Part shown: piece by piece, positions 1-10,912 of the stretch
How positions within the stretch are numbered: the first letter of the stretch is position 1
Layout: the number at the start of each line of letters is the position of its first letter
NCBI GenBank assembly: GCA_012931725.1
Contig: CM022951.1
Span: 15,561,992 to 15,625,991 of the forward strand
Reading direction: 5' to 3'
Source: Litsea cubeba
Taxonomy: Eukaryota > Streptophyta > Magnoliopsida > Laurales > Lauraceae
DNA: 64,000 nt
Translations under genes and position numbers: made by a program
The notes under the pieces: generated by a model
Told to the model about the DNA's origin: nothing
What the model saw: only the letters and a program-made list of their open reading frames with translations
Database searches by the model: none

Positions 1-10
1 CATCTCGATC

Positions 11-3000
11 ATGAGCCTTGCCCCCACGTGCTCTAAGATGGAAGATCCTCCAAGCTGGGTGAGAAGGACAAATATAATCAAGACTGGGTTTTTTGTTGGC
101 GGTTCTCCTGGATATGCGGAGAAGTCGCCTACTGACATGCACATGTTGATCCCGGCCAACGGTTATCAGGGCTCTGATTATCTGTCGGTCGATTTGAGAC
201 AGGTGGGCCTTGGCATTTTCAGCGATGACGGCAGCAATTGGGTGAAGCCTTTTCGACTTCATGGTCGTTTCAGTGTTGACTCCGAGTGGAAGTCGTGGAC
301 TGATCATGTCCTATTGATTGGTGGTGCCGTTTTGAAGGAAGCTGGGATTTTTGATGTGGTCCGCGCCTTTAGGGAGACCGTTATCTTTTCCGACGAGGCC
401 TTCATGGCTATGCTGGAGTCATTCCTTCCACAAACCAATACCTTCGTTGTGACGAATGGTGAGATTGGTTTTTTTTTTTAAGGAGCTGAGCGCCATTACT
501 GGATTGCCCATCCTTGGCAAACTCTATAAGGAGTTTGTGCCGATTGACAGCATCCTTGAGGAGCAGTCTGAGGAGTTCAGGCTTCTGTACTTTCAGCTTG
601 TTGCCTTCTATGATTGTTTGAAGGAGAAGAAATGCTTGAAAGTTAGATCCAGCAGTTGGAAGAGTTTTAACTCTTCTTCTCCTAACTACTTTGAAAGTGG
701 GGAGTCTTCTGATAGTGCGACCCGGGAAGCCAGGGCTCAGGATCCAGGTTAGAAGAAGATCTTGGCTATGCAAGAAGAGTTGAGAGATTTCTGTGCGAGT
801 ACAAACGCCATATGTCCTGACATTGTACTGCGGAGAGATCTCGTTGTTTACCTCACTTATTGGCTTGGTGAGGCCGTTTTTGCTGGAGATGGAACGTACA
901 TCAGGCCGCATTGTATTTTTCCGGCTTGTCAGATGGCGTTTGGAGAGCAGCTTGCTTTGGTGCCAGCTCTCTACTCTTACTTGTGTACCAAACTGCTGGT
1001 TGCTGCTTTTTTGGTTCAGCTTGGGCTCCCTATGAATTGGGTATTTTCATCCCACATTTTTTATTTCTGGTATGTGTACCACTGTCCTGGCTTCCACCGG
1101 TTGGGTGCTGCACGGGATGATGATCCTCTGATGATTCGGCTGGCTAAGGGTAAAGCCGTATCCGAATCACTTTTGTTTGCCCCCATGAGGATCCGACGAT
1201 TCAGGGACGTCGAAATGGGGCAATCTTCAGTGAAAATTTCTCCGGAGTTGCGGAAGAAGGCTTTTGATTTTGGTGCCTCCCGAGACTCTACCAGGGCGGG
1301 GTCGGGAAGGCATTACTCCTTGACAAACGTAAAGAATGAGTGGCTTTTCAGCATACGTGTCGATACGATGGTGTACAGCAGACATCTTTTCGTCGACATC
1401 CAACCGTATGTACCTTCTCGCTTTGCTCTGTAGTTAGGCTTTTCTCAAGGCGTTGTTGGAGTGCCTTCAAGCATGGTGAAGCGCTTTGGAGGTTTGCAGG
1501 ATGGGAGAAACGCATGGGCTTTCTATAGTGCTGAAGACACTACTGCCATGATCTTTTATCCTGTGCTGTCGACTTCCCGGACTGCCGGCTTTGCGAAGTG
1601 GTTCGCGGAGAGCTCTTTGGCATATCGAGGGCTTTCCAAGAAGGAGCTTGATGTGAAGCTGTCATCTGGAAAGGGCCTTGGAAAGTCGGATGGCGTCTGG
1701 TGAGAGGAAGTTTGGGCCTTCCTTTTTGGAGAGAAGCACAAGAACAGGAGGAAGTTGTTCGAGAAATACCTGATGAGGCTTTAGAGCAGCTAGAACAGGA
1801 GGAAGCCGAACTTGATGCTTGGATGCAAGCGGCGCAAAGGCAAGCTTCCGTGGAGTCTATTTACAAGGGTAAACCATCCAGTGAGGAGTCAAGTGGGAGA
1901 CCTGACTCTGACAGCGGAGCAGGTTCCTCAAAGAAGCGAACTCACAGAAGTAAGAGGAAAAGGAGTCATCATCGCAGCAAGGGGCTACATGAGGACTCTC
2001 CTGACTTAGAAGTCCCTCTTACTATCAATGAGGAGGTGCCAGGGAATGCTGATGAGCCTCCGGAAAAGAGAAGCCAAGAAGAAGAGACTGTCGGCGAAGG
2101 TATAATTCTTCCTTTTTCTCTTTCCATTTCTTTTCATGGGATTTTTCTATGTCTTGATTTGTTTTCTCCCCTACTGCTTCCTTTTTTTTTTAGCAGAGGA
2201 AGACTTGGCGATGTCTGAGGTTACAACTGAAGAGGCGGTGACGGATCCGGTCGCGGCACCAGAAGAAGAACCGAGGGACTCTGGAGTGATTCCAGAATCT
2301 CCAACTGGTATGACTCTTTTTTTTTTTGCTTTCTTTTTTTTTGTCTGTGACTTGGTTTGCTAACATTTTTCTTGTCAGCTGACTTGCCACAGGATTTTGA
2401 TGACTTTGAACCATCGATGGACGCAAATGTTGATGATGCTTCCGATGAGTTCATGGAGGAAGAGAGTCTTCCGCCAGTCGTCGAAGAAGGTATTTTGTAG
2501 TAATAACCCTGATAATGATTTTCAAACATGATCATATTCATACCTTTTTGTGTTTATTTGGCAGGTTTTGAAGTGACAGAGGAGAGTCCGTTGCTTCCTT
2601 CAGAACCAGAGCAAGAGATGCCAGAGGTAGAGACTCCTGGGACCAGTTCTGACACTGTTGAGGAGATACCTCGTGCTGATATTCCTTCCCGAGCAGCTCC
2701 AACTGGAAAGAGTTCTTTTGTTACTCTTCTAACGGGTGATGGCATGAGCAGCCGACCAACGAAATCGGGCGAATCTTCAGCTGGGCCATCTCTTCTTTTT
2801 GCGAAGAAGGTGGTGGTGCAGGTTCTGAGCTCTTGGATTGAGACTCTCCTTTCTGGGCACTTGGATGCCGGATTTGGCATGATCCAGCATGTGCAAGAGA
2901 TTCTCAGTGATGCCAAAGAGGCTGGTCTGGATGTCACAGGTGCCAGGGTGATCGTTGATAGGATCATTGCACTGGGTGACAAGTGGTTTGAGACCATGGG

Positions 3001-3490
3001 TTTTGCTGATGACCAGTTCTTCAAGGAGATGTTCATGGACCCTGCTGATAAGGCTAAGTTTGACCTGAATGAGGCTACACAAAGCAGGAGGCAGATAGTC
3101 CGAGAGAAGAACTTAGAAGAGCTAGCCATCATTGGGCTGACACATGACCTTAAAATCCTTGATAGGGAGGTCGATGAGGCCAGGAAACGTCTTGAGCATT
3201 TGAAGGCACAAGTCGCTGCCAAGTGGGCTGCTATAACAGAGGCTCGCGACAGGGAGAGTGCTCTGATTCGCCGGGTTACAGATGCTGATCGAGTCCTTGA
3301 AAGGAAATTTCAAGAGGACAAACAATGGCGAACTGCTCGGGATAAGCTTCCCGGTGTGAAAAAAGGGTTACAGCCCACCCCAGCATCTAATGGCAAGTTC
3401 CTGAAGAAGCGTGCCCTAGAATCCCTGACGGCTGAGGCCAAAAGTTTGCTTGAGGAGCTGAAATCTTGGCTGGAGACCATCTTTGGCTGA
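11..3490 (+). pseudogene. Plant-mobile-domain (PMD, MAIN-like) protein, antisense cargo gene of the Tat element
   Basis: Residues from 11 to about 1700 resemble the plant mobile domain found both in host MAIN/MAIL1 proteins and in transposons. The typical blocks are W-x-x-W-x-D-H/R-V near 290, Q/E-T-N-T-F near 435, L-x-x-I-T-G-L-P-I-L-G near 490, Y-L-x-Y-W-L near 850 and G-E-Q-L-A-L-V-P-A near 940. A basic KKRTHRSKRKR-type stretch (about 1930-1985) could be a nuclear localisation signal. An acidic region follows, spread over short exons separated by GT-AG introns. The last exon (2565-3490) ends in a heptad-like, probably coiled-coil region (about 3100-3340). The gene is broken by a frameshift in the T run at 471-479, in-frame stops at 750-752, 1431-1433 and 1701-1703, and a frameshift near 1770. 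It runs antisense to gag-pol. The upstream start may lie left of the window; the ATG at 11 is only the first one visible. Confidence 0.75.
2100..2564 (+). other. Three short GT-AG introns in the antisense PMD gene
   Basis: Inferred introns are 2100-2196, 2308-2378 and 2490-2564. Each starts GT, ends CAG after a pyrimidine-rich stretch, and interrupts the reading frame after the first base of a codon. Joining across them keeps one open acidic frame from 1704 to the stop at 3488-3490. The two exons between them (2197-2307 and 2379-2489) are both exactly 111 nt and phase 1 at both ends. The introns contain stops or T runs that would otherwise end the frame. Splicing is inferred from sequence only. 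Confidence 0.65.
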
Positions 3491-3661
3491 GCTTCTGATT
3501 TTTGTAGCAGAAACTATCATTCTCTTTCTTTTTTTTTTGGGTACCAAATGTATATATTTTTTTGGTACTCTTTTTTTTTGTAGTGTTTGTGAACACTTTC
3601 TTTTTTTTTTGGTACCGTATTTATTTTTTTGGTACTCTTCTTTTTTTTTCTTTTTTTTTTT

Positions 3662-3917
3662 CCCTACGCTCACTTAAATCTTTTTTGTGATGAAAGTAAT
3701 TGCTAAATGGGATGTTTTTTTTTTATTTTTCCTACGCTCACTTAAATCTTTTTGTGATGAAAGCAATTGCTAAATGAGATGCTTTTTTTTTTGTTTTCCC
3801 TACACTCACTTAAATCTTTTTGTGATGAAAGCAATTGCTAAATGGGATGCTTTTTTTTTTGTTTTCCCTACGCTCACTTAAATCTTTTTGTGATGAAAGC
3901 AATTGCTAAATGGGATT
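3662..3917. repeat. About 68-bp tandem repeat, four copies
   Basis: Units beginning (C)CCTACGCTCACTTAAATC start at about 3662, 3731, 3798 and 3866. Each continues through GTGATGAAAGCAATTGCTAAAT and ends in a T run of variable length. The array sits between the stop of the PMD gene and the other repeat families, in the untranslated part of the Tat element. Confidence 0.85.
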
Positions 3918-3965
3918 TGATCAAAAGTTTATTATGTTGTAAAAATCTTTTGTCAAATGATTGTT

Positions 3966-4212
3966 TTGGCATGGGAGCCAGATTTTGTTTGTGGCATGGA
4001 AGCCGATTTTGGCATTGATAGCCAGTTTTGTGGCATTGATAGCCGAGTTTGTGGCATTAATAGCCGGATTTTTTTTTGAAAGCCAAGTTTTTGATTTGGG
4101 GCATTGATAGCCGATTTTGGTGGCATTTATAGCCGGTTTGTTTTGGTGGCATCTATAGCCTGTTTTGGTGGCATTCATAGTCGGTTTGTTTTGGTGGCAT
4201 CTATAGCCGTTT
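3966..4212. repeat. Short tandem repeat with the core GGCATNNATAGCCG
   Basis: About ten degenerate units of roughly 20-30 bp share the core GGCAT-T/C-x-ATAGCCG followed by a T/G-rich spacer. Two further units of the same core occur at about 15485-15522 in the leader of the same element, so the motif is present at both ends of the internal region. Confidence 0.75.
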
Positions 4213-4217
4213 TGATT

Positions 4218-4800
4218 TTCAAAAATGTAAGTATCGACTAAATGTCGCCTCCCTGCTGAATGGTCTTGCAAGTATCGATGGAATGTCGCATCCTTGCTCA
4301 TTCGATTGCGAGTATCGATGGGTGCAAGTATGGATGGAATGTCGCATCCTTGCTTTTCAAAAATTCTGGTTTTGCAGGTACTGACTTGATGTCGTTTCCC
4401 CACGATTTTTGAAATTTGTGGTTTTCTCGAACCTTTGGGTTATGGATATCAACTGAAATGTTACGTCTCCATAGTTTTTTTAGGTTTTTTCGAACCTTTG
4501 AAATTTGGGTTGTAGATATCAACTGAAATGTTGTATCTCCACGGTTTCTTTGTTTTTTCGAACCTTTGGAATTTGGGTTGTGGATATCAACTGAAATGTT
4601 GCATCTCCATGGTTTCTTGGTTTTTTCGAACCTTTGAAATTTGGGTTGTGGATATCATCTGAAATGTTGCATCTCCACGGTTTTGGATTTTGCAAGTATC
4701 GACGAAATGTCGCTTCCCTGTGATTTTGGAAGTGTCGAACGTGGTTCACATGCTTCCGATTTGTGCGAGTATCGACTAAGCGTCGCTTCCCCGCGGTTTT
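4218..4800. repeat. Compound tandem repeats (GTATCGA...TGTCG and GATATCAACTGAAATGTT units)
   Basis: GATATCA-x-CTGAAATGTT recurs at about 4445, 4515, 4583 and 4651 with a period near 69 bp; each unit ends in a TTTTTTCGAACCTTTG-type stretch. On both sides are shorter units built on AGTATCGA...ATGTCGC(T/A)TCC (about 4230-4400 and 4690-4790). The two unit types look like diverged versions of one repeat. The reverse strand has open frames over this array, but they are repeat-encoded and not credible proteins. Confidence 0.75.
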
Positions 4801-5140
4801 TGAAAAACCACTTTTTGTTTAAAGACACGAGGGCCATAAGTTTTGACCTAAAACCATTTTGGCAATAAAAGGCAGGGTGGACTAGGGTAGAAATCCGTGA
4901 ATCCTGATTTTGTATCAAACCATGAATTTTGGGTTCAAGGGTTGAAAATTTTGGTCAAGTTAGGGAAAGGTTCCTACACTTGGATTTTTGAACAATGAAC
5001 GATGAAAGTAAGCATTGTTTAAATTTTTAGAAATGTCAACATTTGATATGAAAATTCTAAAAAGAGTGAGTTTAGCGAGCGAGTACCTGGAAACCGGTTT
5101 TGGCCGTACAGGCATTGCTCTTACCCAGTTTGGTAAGTGT
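4801..5140. other. Untranslated DNA just downstream of Tat integrase
   Basis: This stretch lies after the integrase stop in element orientation. It is AT-rich with no coding signal and no clear repeat. I found no polypurine tract here; in Tat elements with an extra gene the tract lies next to the 3' LTR, beyond the left edge of this window. Confidence 0.5.
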
Positions 5141-6299
5141 TCAAGGGTAGTACCACTTTAAGAACTTGTCGTTGATGGGAAGCATACATCTGTCACCCTC
5201 CATGTTTAGGAGTGTGTATGCGCCGTTGGAGAAAACCTTGTCGATGACGTAGGGTCCCTCCCATTTTGGCTCAAATTTGCCTTTAGACTTGTCAGCGAAG
5301 ACCATTGGTCTTTTTACCGCAAGAATCAAGTCACCCTTCTTGTAGGCGCGTTGCATGACTTTTTTGTCGAAAGATCCTGCCATGCATGCTTGGTAAAGTT
5401 CAATGCTTTGTCGAGCTTCGAACCGTCTCTCATCGAGATTGTCCAGCTCATGGAGTCGCAATTTGACATTGCTTTCTTGAGTCATGTCATTTTGCAAGGA
5501 TACCCTCAAGGAAGGAATTTGTACTTCCAAGGACATGACAGCTTCGCATCCATAGACCAAGGAGAATGGTGTGTTATGGGTTGGCCTCGAACGGTGGTTC
5601 GATAGGCCCACAAAGCTTCAGACAGTTTGTCGCTCCAGTCTCTTCTGTGACTAGAGACCATTTTTTGAGGATTTTGTAGAGTGTCTTGTTGAAAGCTTTT
5701 GCTAATCCGTTTGCTGCTGGATTGTATGGAGTCGAAGGATAGCTTTGGATTTTGTATTTGTCGCAGAACCTGTAGAATCGATGATCCCAAAATTGTGGTC
5801 GGTTATCATGGACAAATCTTTTGGGTATGCCGAAACGACAAATGATGTTGGTGCGCAGGAACTGAAGGACTGATGAGGTCTTTATTTCGTTGAGCGCAAA
5901 TGCTTCTGACCACTTGGAGAAATAATCCGTAGCGGCGAAGATAAAGCGATGACCTTTTCTTGAAGGGGGAGAAATAGGACCTATGATGTCCATACCCCAG
6001 GCTTCGAAAGGCCATGAAATCGCTGTAGGATGTAGCAATTCTGGAGGCATGTGAATGTAATTTCCATGAACTTGGCATTGTTGGCAGCGCTTAGCAAATT
6101 GCATTGCGTCAGCTATCATGGTAGGCCAGTAATTACCTAAAATTTTTATCTGATCATAGAGCTTAGGACCAGCCTGATGAGCTCCGCAAAGACTAGCATG
6201 AACTTCTTTGAGTGTTTCTTCAGCCTCTTGTTGTGACAAGCAGCATAGAAGTACTCCGTTGAAGGATTTCCTGTAAAGGATTTTTGAAGGAATATCCAA
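5141..6299 (-). pseudogene. Tat integrase, with the catalytic glutamate replaced by lysine
   Basis: The reading starts at 6299. It shows the zinc-binding HHCC module (H34, H41, C72, C75) and the core residues D104 (GMDIIGP) and D165 (VHDNRPQF). Where the family has the catalytic glutamate, in the NG-x-x-E-A-x-N-K block, this copy has lysine (codon AAA, plus-strand 5697-5699), so strand transfer should be lost. A frameshift near 5574-5611 moves the C-terminal part (5611-5141) to another frame. That part contains the F-x-P-K-W-E-G-P-Y-V module usual after the integrase core and ends at KWYYP. There is no chromodomain, as expected for Tat. Confidence 0.88.
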
Positions 6300-6314
6300 A
6301 TGAAAGCTTGGGGT

Positions 6315-7415
6315 TCACCTTTGGATGCTTACCCGTTCTTTTGGATCTTCAGGTAGGATTCCAAACATAGTGTAATCAATGAATGGATCCCTCCAGTCGC
6401 CGATTGAAGGTTGAAGGATTGAAATCCGACTTCCAACCACTTGGTGGCATTCAACAACTGCTTGATGTGTGTTAAGAGGAGGGAGGATTCTTCTTTCGCA
6501 CACTGTGATTTGCATGTTTTCCCCTTCCTGGATTGCCATAGATGCGGCAAGTCCGGCCAGGGCATCTGCACGTATGTTTTCACCTCTACGAATGTGGGTG
6601 ATGTGACAGATGTCAAACTTTTGCATAAGCGATTGTGCCTTGTTGTAGTAAGGTAGCAAATCAGGTTTCCTGACTTCAAATTTCTGATTCATCTGGTTGA
6701 CGATCAGTTGAGAGTCTCCAAAGACTTCCAGCATGGTGATACCGGATTCAATGGCGAGTTCCAATCCTAGGATCAGAGCTTGATATTCAGCTGCATTGTT
6801 TGTGCATGGTTCCAGTAGCGAGAAAGCGTGTGGAGTCATGTATTTGTCGGGGCTAACAAAAAGGATGCCAACTCCCGAGATCAGCTGTCTTTTTTCATTT
6901 GTCCTGGTTGCACCGTCAAAGTACGTGTCCCAGGAGGCACTTTGTGATAAAGTCTCCACATTGTAGACTGGTTCGTCTGGGAGATCATCTCTGAGTGGAG
7001 AATCTTTAGGCAATGGATGCTCTGCGAGAAAGTCCGCTAGAGCTTGCCCTTTGATCGCCTTTTGCAGTACATACCTGATATCAAATTGTGACAGAAGGAT
7101 GGACCATTTTGCCAGTCGGGCATTGAGAGAACCTGCTTTTGTGACAAGGACCTTCAAGAGGTTGGCCCTTAAGACCAGGTAGACTGTGTTGGAAAGCAAG
7201 TAATGACGCAGCTTTTGTACGGTGAACATCACTGCAAGACATTCTTTTTCGACTGGTGAGTAGCAATGCTCTGCACCTACTAGCATGCGGCTGAGGTAGT
7301 ATAGAGCAGTTTCTTTTCTTTCATCATTTTCTTGTGCAAGCAGAGCTCCCAGAGAGTGATCAAGGGCTCTTGTGTACAAGATAAATGGTTTTCCAGTGGT
7401 AGGAGCAGCCAACAC
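6315..7415 (-). pseudogene. Tat pol: retroviral RNase H followed by archaeal-type RNase H
   Basis: One open stretch of 366 residues holds two RNase H modules. The first (about residues 1-115) is the usual Ty3/gypsy RNase H with the YYLSRMLVGAE and YSPVEKECLA blocks. The second (about 160-295) has the four acidic positions of an active archaeal-type enzyme: YFDGA, NNAAEYQAL, FGDSQLI and RADALAG. Acquisition of this second domain is the recognised feature of Tat elements. A stop at 7458-7460 separates this segment from the RT; the frame then reads through to it. The integrase segment follows after a further break at 6299-6315. Confidence 0.88.
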
Positions 7416-7457
7416 TGGAGGTTTGGTCAGGTATGACTTGATATCTTGGAACGCAGC

Positions 7458-8738
7458 TTAACAGTCAGCATCCCAGACAAAGTTTACACCTTTTTTCATC
7501 AACCGGGAGAATGGACGGCATTTCCCCGAAAGATTGGAGATGAACCGTCTGATGTAGGCCAATCTCCCTTGAAGCCCTTTGAGTTCTCTCAAGGTTCTTG
7601 GAGAGGGCATTTCTAGAATGGCTTTGACTTTTATGGGGTCAAGCTCTATTCCAGCTTTCCGAACTAAGAATCCGAGGAACTTACCCGACGAGACGCCGAA
7701 GAAGAATTTCAGGGGATTCATTCGCAGTTTGTGTTTGCGAAGTCAGAAGAAGACTTCTCGAAGGTCTTCGAGATGATCTTCCTTTCTTTTGCTTTTGACG
7801 GCAAGGTCATCAATGTAACATTCAACTGTCTTGTGCTGCATATCTTGAGATATTTTCATCATAGCCCTTTGATATGTGGCACCAATATTTTTCAGACCAA
7901 ATGGCATGACAGTGTAGCAATACACGCCAAATGGGGTTCAAAATGATGTATGTTTTTCATCCTTAGGATGCATCTTTATCTGATTGTAGCCAGAGAAACC
8001 ATCCATGAATGTCATTCGCTCGAATCCACAGGTATTATCAATCATTACCTCTGGTATGGAGAGCGGAAATTAATCGTTAGGGCATGCGCCATTCAGGTCT
8101 CTATAGTCAATATAGACCCTGATCTGCCCGTTTTTCTTTGTCACGGGGACAATGTTGGCCAACCATTCAGGATGTTGTTCCTCACGGATGAAGCCGACGC
8201 TTTTGAGTTTTCGAACTTCTTGTTCAATTTTATCCACCACATCTGGACGAAATCTTCTTTGGCCCCGTTTGACAGGCTTGACGCCTTCTTGAAGATTGAG
8301 TTTGTGGACTGCTATTTTGGGGTCTAAACCAGGCATTTCAGCGTAAGACCATGCAAAGGAATCAACGAACTCACGAAGAAAGGCGATATACTCGGGTAAC
8401 TCATCATCCTTTATATTCTTGCTTTTGAATACAGGACGTGGGTTATCAGGTGTTCCCAAGTCTATCTTTTGAACAGGATCTTCTGTTGGAAGGTTCGAAG
8501 GTGGTTCCTCCACAATATTTTTGGAGGCTTCCAGCTCAACGAAACCTTCTGAGGTTTCAAGGGCATTTCCAGACCAAGGTTGTGTTCCTTTCCATGGGTC
8601 TTCTTGATCGGCAATTTTCTCAAGATTTGCTATGAGATGATCCCAATCGCCTGTTGAAACCGGGTCGAAGTAGGGTACTTCTTTTGGAGATGAGGGTTCT
8701 TCTGGGTCAGAAGACCACATGTCTGTGCCATCGGGCAA
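7458..8738 (-). pseudogene. Tat reverse transcriptase, broken by several stops
   Basis: The N-terminal RT part is open from 8738 to 8070 (FVDSFAWSYAEMPG, then RRFRPDVVDKI, GFIREEQHPEWLANIV and VYIDYRDLN). The palm follows at 7925-7743 with VMPFGLKNIGATYQR and the catalytic YIDD. The thumb and connection are at 7721-7458 (FLGFLV and LRELKGLQGRLAYIRRF). Stops near 8070, 7944 and 7743 interrupt it. RT copies the genomic RNA into cDNA in the virus-like particle. The motif set identifies the family; the breaks show the copy is not functional. Confidence 0.88.
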
Positions 8739-9354
8739 TTCCTCTTCATTGTCAGAGAAATTGTACCAATTGGATGAGTTTCTTGGATCTTTGTCAGGTG
8801 ACTCATCGAAGAGATATCCAGGGAGATCAATGTCTTCATGGATATGAGATGTTGAGGCTTGGTCAGTAATTGACTTTTAAGCCTTTGTGTCAACTGTCTC
8901 AGGGGAGTGTCGGGATCATACCCTAGCCCGTGTGAAGACTTTTCTACATAGCCGTAGAGTCTCCAATCTTCCAGCTGGCTTTTGGTCAAGACGGCCCCCA
9001 ATGGCGTGAGAATACCACGTCCTTCTCCCAAACCGACTGAGTTTTGAGTGTCATAGCCCATTTTCTTCATAATAGCTTGTGCCACGGAACTATATAAGGA
9101 TAGTTGAGGCATACGTTCATTTTGGAAAGGTCAAGCATGGAGTTTGATGAAGAAGCATCCGATCTATAGAAGAAGATCGGCTTTTCCTTTACTGAAGTTG
9201 CTGGAACAACGAAGGAAGCTGACGTAGGATCTTCTATGTCAGAACTTGTCTCCATTGGAGTAAGAGCAGGCTGAACTTGCTGAGTGTCAGCTTGGCTTGA
9301 CGATGTGTCGTCTTCTGGCTCTGAATCCAAATCCGTGTATTGCATGATAGACAC
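8630..9354 (-). pseudogene. Linker between protease and RT with a G-patch-like motif
   Basis: Two overlapping open stretches (9354-9067 and 9112-8630) fill the gap between protease and RT. The second begins with an A-I-M-K-K-M-G-Y...G-L-G-x-G-x-G-I segment, which matches the general G-patch pattern (hydrophobic-x-x-M-G-W/Y, then glycines at fixed spacing). The rest is acidic and rich in S, P and T. G-patch motifs are known next to protease in some retroviruses and in some plant Ty3/gypsy polyproteins, where they are thought to bind nucleic acid. The assignment here rests on the motif alone. Confidence 0.55.
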
Positions 9355-9398
9355 AAAAGAGACAACAAATTTTCCCCCAGACTTTTATTTTGCCTTCT

Positions 9399-10229
9399 TC
9401 ACTTTAGTTGTGATGACCAAAGGCTTTGAAGGTTTGAGGGAGATGATGAAGGGAGTTTGAATGCTCTCTTCGGATTTACCGGATGGTTTGTTTTCTTCCG
9501 GTGATTGTTTGAGGGTGCTGTTTGCTTCTCCTCTTCTTCTTTCTCACCTTCATACATCTGAGAGTCTGCGAAGTGGACTTCTTTACCTTTGAAGGGTTTT
9601 TTGTCCGCAAAGACTCGATGTATCATGCCGTCGTCGCCAACAAACTTGATGCATTGATGTAAAGTTGAAGGGACAACACCATTCTCGTGGATCCAGGGGC
9701 GTCCGAGAAGGATGTTATAGCATGAAGGGGTTTTTATTGCATACATAGTGACCTCAGAGATAAGATCACCGATCCGCAACTTGAACCTGATTTTGCCGAT
9801 AGGCCTTTGAGTACTCCCATCGTATCCAAAGATAGATACAGATGTGTGGCTCAGCTTGCTGGGTGGGATGCCCAACTCTTCGAGAGCCGAAGTGGAGATG
9901 AGGTTGAGTGCAGAACCTAGGTCGATCTGAACTCTGTGCATAGGCATTTCCTTGATGTACCCTGTGAAGTACAGGGGTCGGTTGTGCCTTGTTTCGCCAA
10001 GTAGGAGGTCATCCTTAATGAAGGCGATGGTTACACTGGCTGCTTTTTGAACCGAGAGGCATTCAATGCATGATCCCTCAGTTTTCTTCATTTCTTCCTT
10101 TGAGGAAGCTTCTGAGTTTTTGACCCGGTAATCCATCTCAATTTGGAGGACTTGCGGGGCATGTTTGTCGACATCCTCATTCAGCTTTTGTAATTCTGGA
10201 ATGAGATTATCGCGAGTGTGCGGAGACAT
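9399..10229 (-). pseudogene. Tat aspartic protease region
   Basis: The 276-residue open stretch contains a retropepsin-like core at about residues 85-205. It has the active-site segment I-D-L-G-S-A-L-N (D103), the flap-like SIFGYDGS, and the conserved C-terminal NILLGRPWIHENGVVPSTLHQCIKF. In this lineage the usual D-T/S-G triad is commonly rewritten as D-x-G-S. The protease matures the gag-pol polyprotein. The segment ends in a K/P/S-rich tail before the G-patch-like linker. Confidence 0.8.
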
Positions 10230-10451
10230 TCACAATAAATCTAGGATGTGCAGGCGTGCAGGTATGTGCTTGAAGTGTTCAATCAAGTCATACTTGAAAG
10301 CCTCCTTAGGGCCTGCATGTTTATCATTGTTGCCACTAGGGGCGCTTACAACATCTTTTCCCAAAGGATTTACATATGTAAAGGAAGATTAGTTGTAATT
10401 TTTATGGTAGTCCCGGCCAGAGTGGGTGCCTCTGCCAACTTCGAGAGCTTC

Positions 10452-10841
10452 TTAAGAAGGATCTTCATTTGAAAGATTGTCTTCAACATCAAGAGGCTGT
10501 CGTTTTTCATTTGCTGAGGATGTATCAGCAGTAGAGTTGCCATCCTCAGTGATTGTGTTGCACGGAGCATTTTCCGGGAACAAGTCCTGAATAGCATCCA
10601 GCAACCTTTCTTCTTCGTTGACCAATTCATCGTCCCAAGCATAAATAGTTGGGAATTCTTCGGTCAGGAAGGGTGTGAACTTTGAAGTCACAGTCTCAGG
10701 AGAAGAAACCTGAGAGGGTGTCGTCTCAGTGAAAGTCACGTGAGATGAGGTGGCTCCAGAAGATACATTGCTAGGAGTCGTCGGAGTGTAAGTGATCTCA
10801 TCAGACGATGCTTCGGAAGAGTTATAATCCCGAATTATCAC
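10452..10841 (-). pseudogene. Acidic S/T-rich spacer between gag and protease
   Basis: This 129-residue open stretch is rich in Ser, Thr, Glu and Asp, with repeated short TP-S/T and VSS motifs and no recognisable domain. It lies in the order expected for the polyprotein between the nucleocapsid-like part (10913) and the protease. It is probably coding sequence of the element, but function cannot be assigned. Confidence 0.45.
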
Positions 10842-10912
10842 ATTACAGGAAGCTCTGACAGGAGACGTTGTCTGATCGGAGTCAGACTCATCCTCGGATG
10901 TAAGAGGATCGT

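Noticed and set aside
3921..4918. Several reverse-strand frames with repeated motifs such as YRCHQNKP and INATK
   Set aside because: They translate the non-coding tandem arrays; no start context and repeats are not in multiples of three throughout.
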